The notes below the pieces were generated by a model that saw nothing but the letters and a program-made list of their open reading frames with translations, was not told the DNA's origin and searched no databases. Below, one piece after another: positions 5,115-6,702 of a stretch of DNA of 6,702 nt. This stretch comes from Sphingomonas sp. (GTDB lineage Bacteria > Pseudomonadota > Alphaproteobacteria > Sphingomonadales > Sphingomonadaceae): assembly GCA_025981625.1 (NCBI GenBank), contig JAICXF010000076.1, positions 1 through 6,702 of the forward strand. Reading direction: 5' to 3'. The position numbers and the translations under genes are program-made. How positions within the stretch are numbered: position 1 is the stretch's first letter; each line of letters starts with the position of its first letter.

Positions 5115-5127
5115 AGGGGAGTACGTG
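5099..5127 (+). terminator. Hairpin over the pilin stop codon, possible terminator
   Basis: CACGTAC (5099-5105) pairs perfectly with GTACGTG (5121-5127). Inside it, CCC (5109-5111) and GGG (5116-5118) close a TGAA loop whose first three bases are the pilin stop codon. Only a weak T-rich stretch follows on the plus strand (CTTAGAGCGTTT). On the minus strand the hairpin is followed by TGTTGGTTGTGTTG, so it might also act on read-through from accA. The structure is clear; termination is inferred. Confidence 0.5.
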
Positions 5128-5161
5128 CTTAGAGCGTTTGCGTCAGGCACCCGATCAGAAT

Positions 5162-5178
5162 AACCAATCGGATCGGTT
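5162..5178 (-). terminator. Possible accA terminator hairpin
   Basis: Read on the minus strand, AACCGAT and ATTGGTT form a 7-bp stem around the loop CCG, starting 9 bases after the accA stop and followed by ATTCT. One pair is G-T in this direction but would be an A-C mismatch in plus-strand RNA, so the stem suits transcripts from accA better. The stem is A/T-rich and the T-run is short, so it may be weak. An overlapping alternative pairs CCGATC (5151-5156) with GATCGG (5171-5176). Confidence 0.4.
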
Positions 5179-5187
5179 GCGGGCCCG

Positions 5188-6129
5188 TTAGCCTATCGCG
5201 AGAAACTTGGCGCGCCTTTGCGCGCGCAGTTCGTCGGGGCCCAGCCTGGAGCAGCCATCGAGTTCCTCGATCAGCGCGCCTTTCAGCGCTCCGATCGCCG
5301 CATCGGGATTGCGCTGAGCTCCGCCCAACGGCTCCTCGACGATGCGATCGATAATTCCAAGCGCCTGCAGATCGGCCGCGGTGATCTTCATCGCCTCGGC
5401 GGCTTCGGCGGCCTTGTCGGCGGTGCGCCAGAGAATCGACGCACAGCCTTCCGGCGAAATCACCGAGTAAACCGCATGTTCGAACATGAGCACCCGGTTG
5501 GCGCTGGCGATCGCCACCGCGCCGCCCGATCCACCCTCGCCGACGACGGCGGCGATCAGTGGCACGCCGAGCGCGAGACATTCCTCGGTTGAACGAGCGA
5601 TCGCCTCCGCCTGGCCGCGCTCCTCCGCCTCAACGCCGGGAAAGGCGCCGGGCGTGTCGACCAGACTGACGACGGGAATACCAAACTGGTCAGCGAGCCG
5701 CATCAGCCGGATCGCCTTGCGGTAGCCCTCCGGCTTGGCCATTCCGAAATTGTGCCTGAGCCGCGAGGCAGTGTCGTCGCCCTTCTCATGCCCGAGCAGC
5801 ATCACGCGCCTGCCATCGATCCGGGCGAGCCCGCCGATGATCGCCGGGTCGTCCGCGAAGGCCCGGTCCCCCGCAAGCGGCAGGAAATCGTCGGCGATAC
5901 CGGCCACATAATCCTTGAAGTGCGGCCGTTCGGGGTGGCGGGCGACCTGGGTCTTCTGCCACGGGGTCAGCTTGGCGTACGTGTCGCGAAGCAGCTTGTT
6001 GGACTTGGCCTCAAGGCGCCCGACCTCGGCATCGATGTCGATGTCGGGGTTGCTGCCGGTGTCGCGGAGTTCGGCGACGCGCGTCTCCAACTCAGCAATG
6101 GGCTTCTCGAAGTCGAGGTAGGTCTGCAT
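5188..6129 (-). CDS. accA: Acetyl-CoA carboxylase carboxyltransferase subunit alpha
   Basis: Alpha subunit of the carboxyltransferase half of acetyl-CoA carboxylase. With AccD it moves the carboxyl group from biotin-AccB to acetyl-CoA, giving malonyl-CoA, the first committed step of fatty-acid synthesis in the cytoplasm. The 313 residues match the usual length. It opens with [12 protein letters not shown] as in known AccA proteins. [14 protein letters not shown] (57-70), [17 protein letters not shown] (157-173), the oxyanion-type loop GEGGSGGA (197-204) and [13 protein letters not shown] (222-234) are all present. The alpha subunit carries no zinc ribbon, as expected. The ATG at 6129 has no clear ribosome binding site, and the gene lies 36 bases after xerD in the same direction, so cotranscription is likely. 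Confidence 0.98.
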   Translation of the reverse strand: MQTYLDFEKPIAELETRVAELRDTGSNPDIDIDAEVGRLEAKSNKLLRDTYAKLTPWQKTQVARHPERPHFKDYVAGIADDFLPLAGDRAFADDPAIIGGLARIDGRRVMLLGHEKGDDTASRLRHNFGMAKPEGYRKAIRLMRLADQFGIPVVSLVDTPGAFPGVEAEERGQAEAIARSTEECLALGVPLIAAVVGEGGSGGAVAIASANRVLMFEHAVYSVISPEGCASILWRTADKAAEAAEAMKITAADLQALGIIDRIVEEPLGGAQRNPDAAIGALKGALIEELDGCSRLGPDELRAQRRAKFLAIG

Positions 6130-6165
6130 CGGAGCGGCGGGACTAGGCGGAAGCTGCGGTGCGCG

Positions 6166-6702
6166 TCAACGACCGCGGGTCGCCAGCGGATGGCGCGTGT
6201 TCACGAGCTCGACCAGTCGGGCACTGTCGACATGCGTGTAGATTTGCGTCGTGGCGATGTCGGCGTGCCCCAGGAGAGACTGGAGCACGCGAAGATCGGC
6301 ACCGCCGGAAAGGAGGTGCGTGGCGAAGGCGTGGCGGAGGACGTGGGGACTGACCCGCTCGGGCGCGACGCCGGCGTCAGCGGCGAGCGCACGGACAATC
6401 TGGAACAGGCGCACCCGGCTCAGGTGCGACTTGCCGCTCGGGAACAGCCATGCCTTGCCGGCCGGAGCGATCTCCATCCATTTGGCCACTGCTGCGTGCG
6501 CGCGGGTGGATATCGGCACCAGCCGCTCCTTTGCGCCCTTGCCGCGAACCATCAGGAACGGCTGCCCGGGCCGGACCGCGCCGCGTGGAAGGCTCACGAG
6601 TTCGCTGGCGCGGAGCCCGGAGCCGTAGAGGAGCTCCAGCAAGGCAAGATTACGGATCGCCACCGGCTCGCCACTCGCGGCGCGATCCTCCGCCTGCCGG
6701 AA
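6166..6702 (-). CDS. xerD: Tyrosine recombinase XerD, 5' end cut by the window edge
   Basis: The last 178 residues of a tyrosine recombinase that, with XerC, resolves chromosome dimers at dif. The whole catalytic domain is visible and intact. Counting from the first visible codon, there is Arg31 in GSGLRASEL, Lys55 in RGKGAKER, His120 and Arg123 in HVLRHAFATH, His146 in LLGHADI and the nucleophile Tyr155 in TQIYTHV. The wording GGADLRVLQSLLGHADIATT and the ending RHPLATRGR fit XerD better than XerC. About 120 N-terminal residues, the core-binding domain, lie outside the window, since the frame is open to position 6702. Position beside accA and the absence of phage genes argue for the housekeeping enzyme and against a mobile integrase. 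Confidence 0.93.
   Translation of the reverse strand, partial: FRQAEDRAASGEPVAIRNLALLELLYGSGLRASELVSLPRGAVRPGQPFLMVRGKGAKERLVPISTRAHAAVAKWMEIAPAGKAWLFPSGKSHLSRVRLFQIVRALAADAGVAPERVSPHVLRHAFATHLLSGGADLRVLQSLLGHADIATTQIYTHVDSARLVELVNTRHPLATRGR

Overview
This window looks like ordinary chromosome from a high-G+C alphaproteobacterium, most likely a sphingomonad (Sphingomonas/Sphingopyxis-like). The pointers are a DUF6356 protein, a comF/grxC/nitrilase/DUF1178 block, an NDUFAF5-type protein and xerD next to accA, all with strongly G/C-biased third codon positions. This assignment rests on recognising protein families and was not confirmed by a search. I see no insertion sequence, prophage, CRISPR array or other mobile element.

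Layout from left to right. (i) Positions 1-4024 are all on the minus strand and are read from right to left: comF, grxC, a nitrilase-superfamily amidase, a DUF1178 zinc-ribbon protein, a tRNA-Arg(CCT), a DUF6356 protein, a COG4529-type FAD/NAD(P)-binding protein, and the first codons of a gene that runs off the left edge. Spacing is very tight: grxC/amidase, amidase/DUF1178 and FAD protein/next gene each overlap by the four bases ATGA, and the FAD protein starts inside the end of the DUF6356 gene. (ii) Positions 4067-5114 are on the plus strand: an NDUFAF5-like protein divergent from comF, then a small Flp-type pilin gene with its own strong ribosome binding site and two GTTAACC repeats upstream. 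(iii) Positions 5188-6702 are on the minus strand: accA, with the C-terminal two thirds of xerD upstream of it. The pilin gene and accA converge on a 73-base gap with a hairpin on each side.

Functionally the window is mostly housekeeping: fatty-acid synthesis (accA), chromosome dimer resolution (xerD), thiol redox chemistry (grxC), probable glutathione-related metabolite repair (amidase), DNA-uptake-type phosphoribosyltransferase (comF), probable complex I assembly (NDUFAF5-like) and a tRNA. Less well understood are the DUF1178 and DUF6356 proteins, the FAD protein and the solitary pilin.

I found no convincing new defence or mobile system. The points most worth checking are: an FAD-protein gene whose full Rossmann fold can only be reached from a non-canonical start codon (ATT or CTG); an NDUFAF5 homologue whose glycine-rich SAM-binding loop is degraded; a hairpin holding the pilin stop codon in its loop; and a tRNA that appears to form the 5' leader of a protein-coding transcript.
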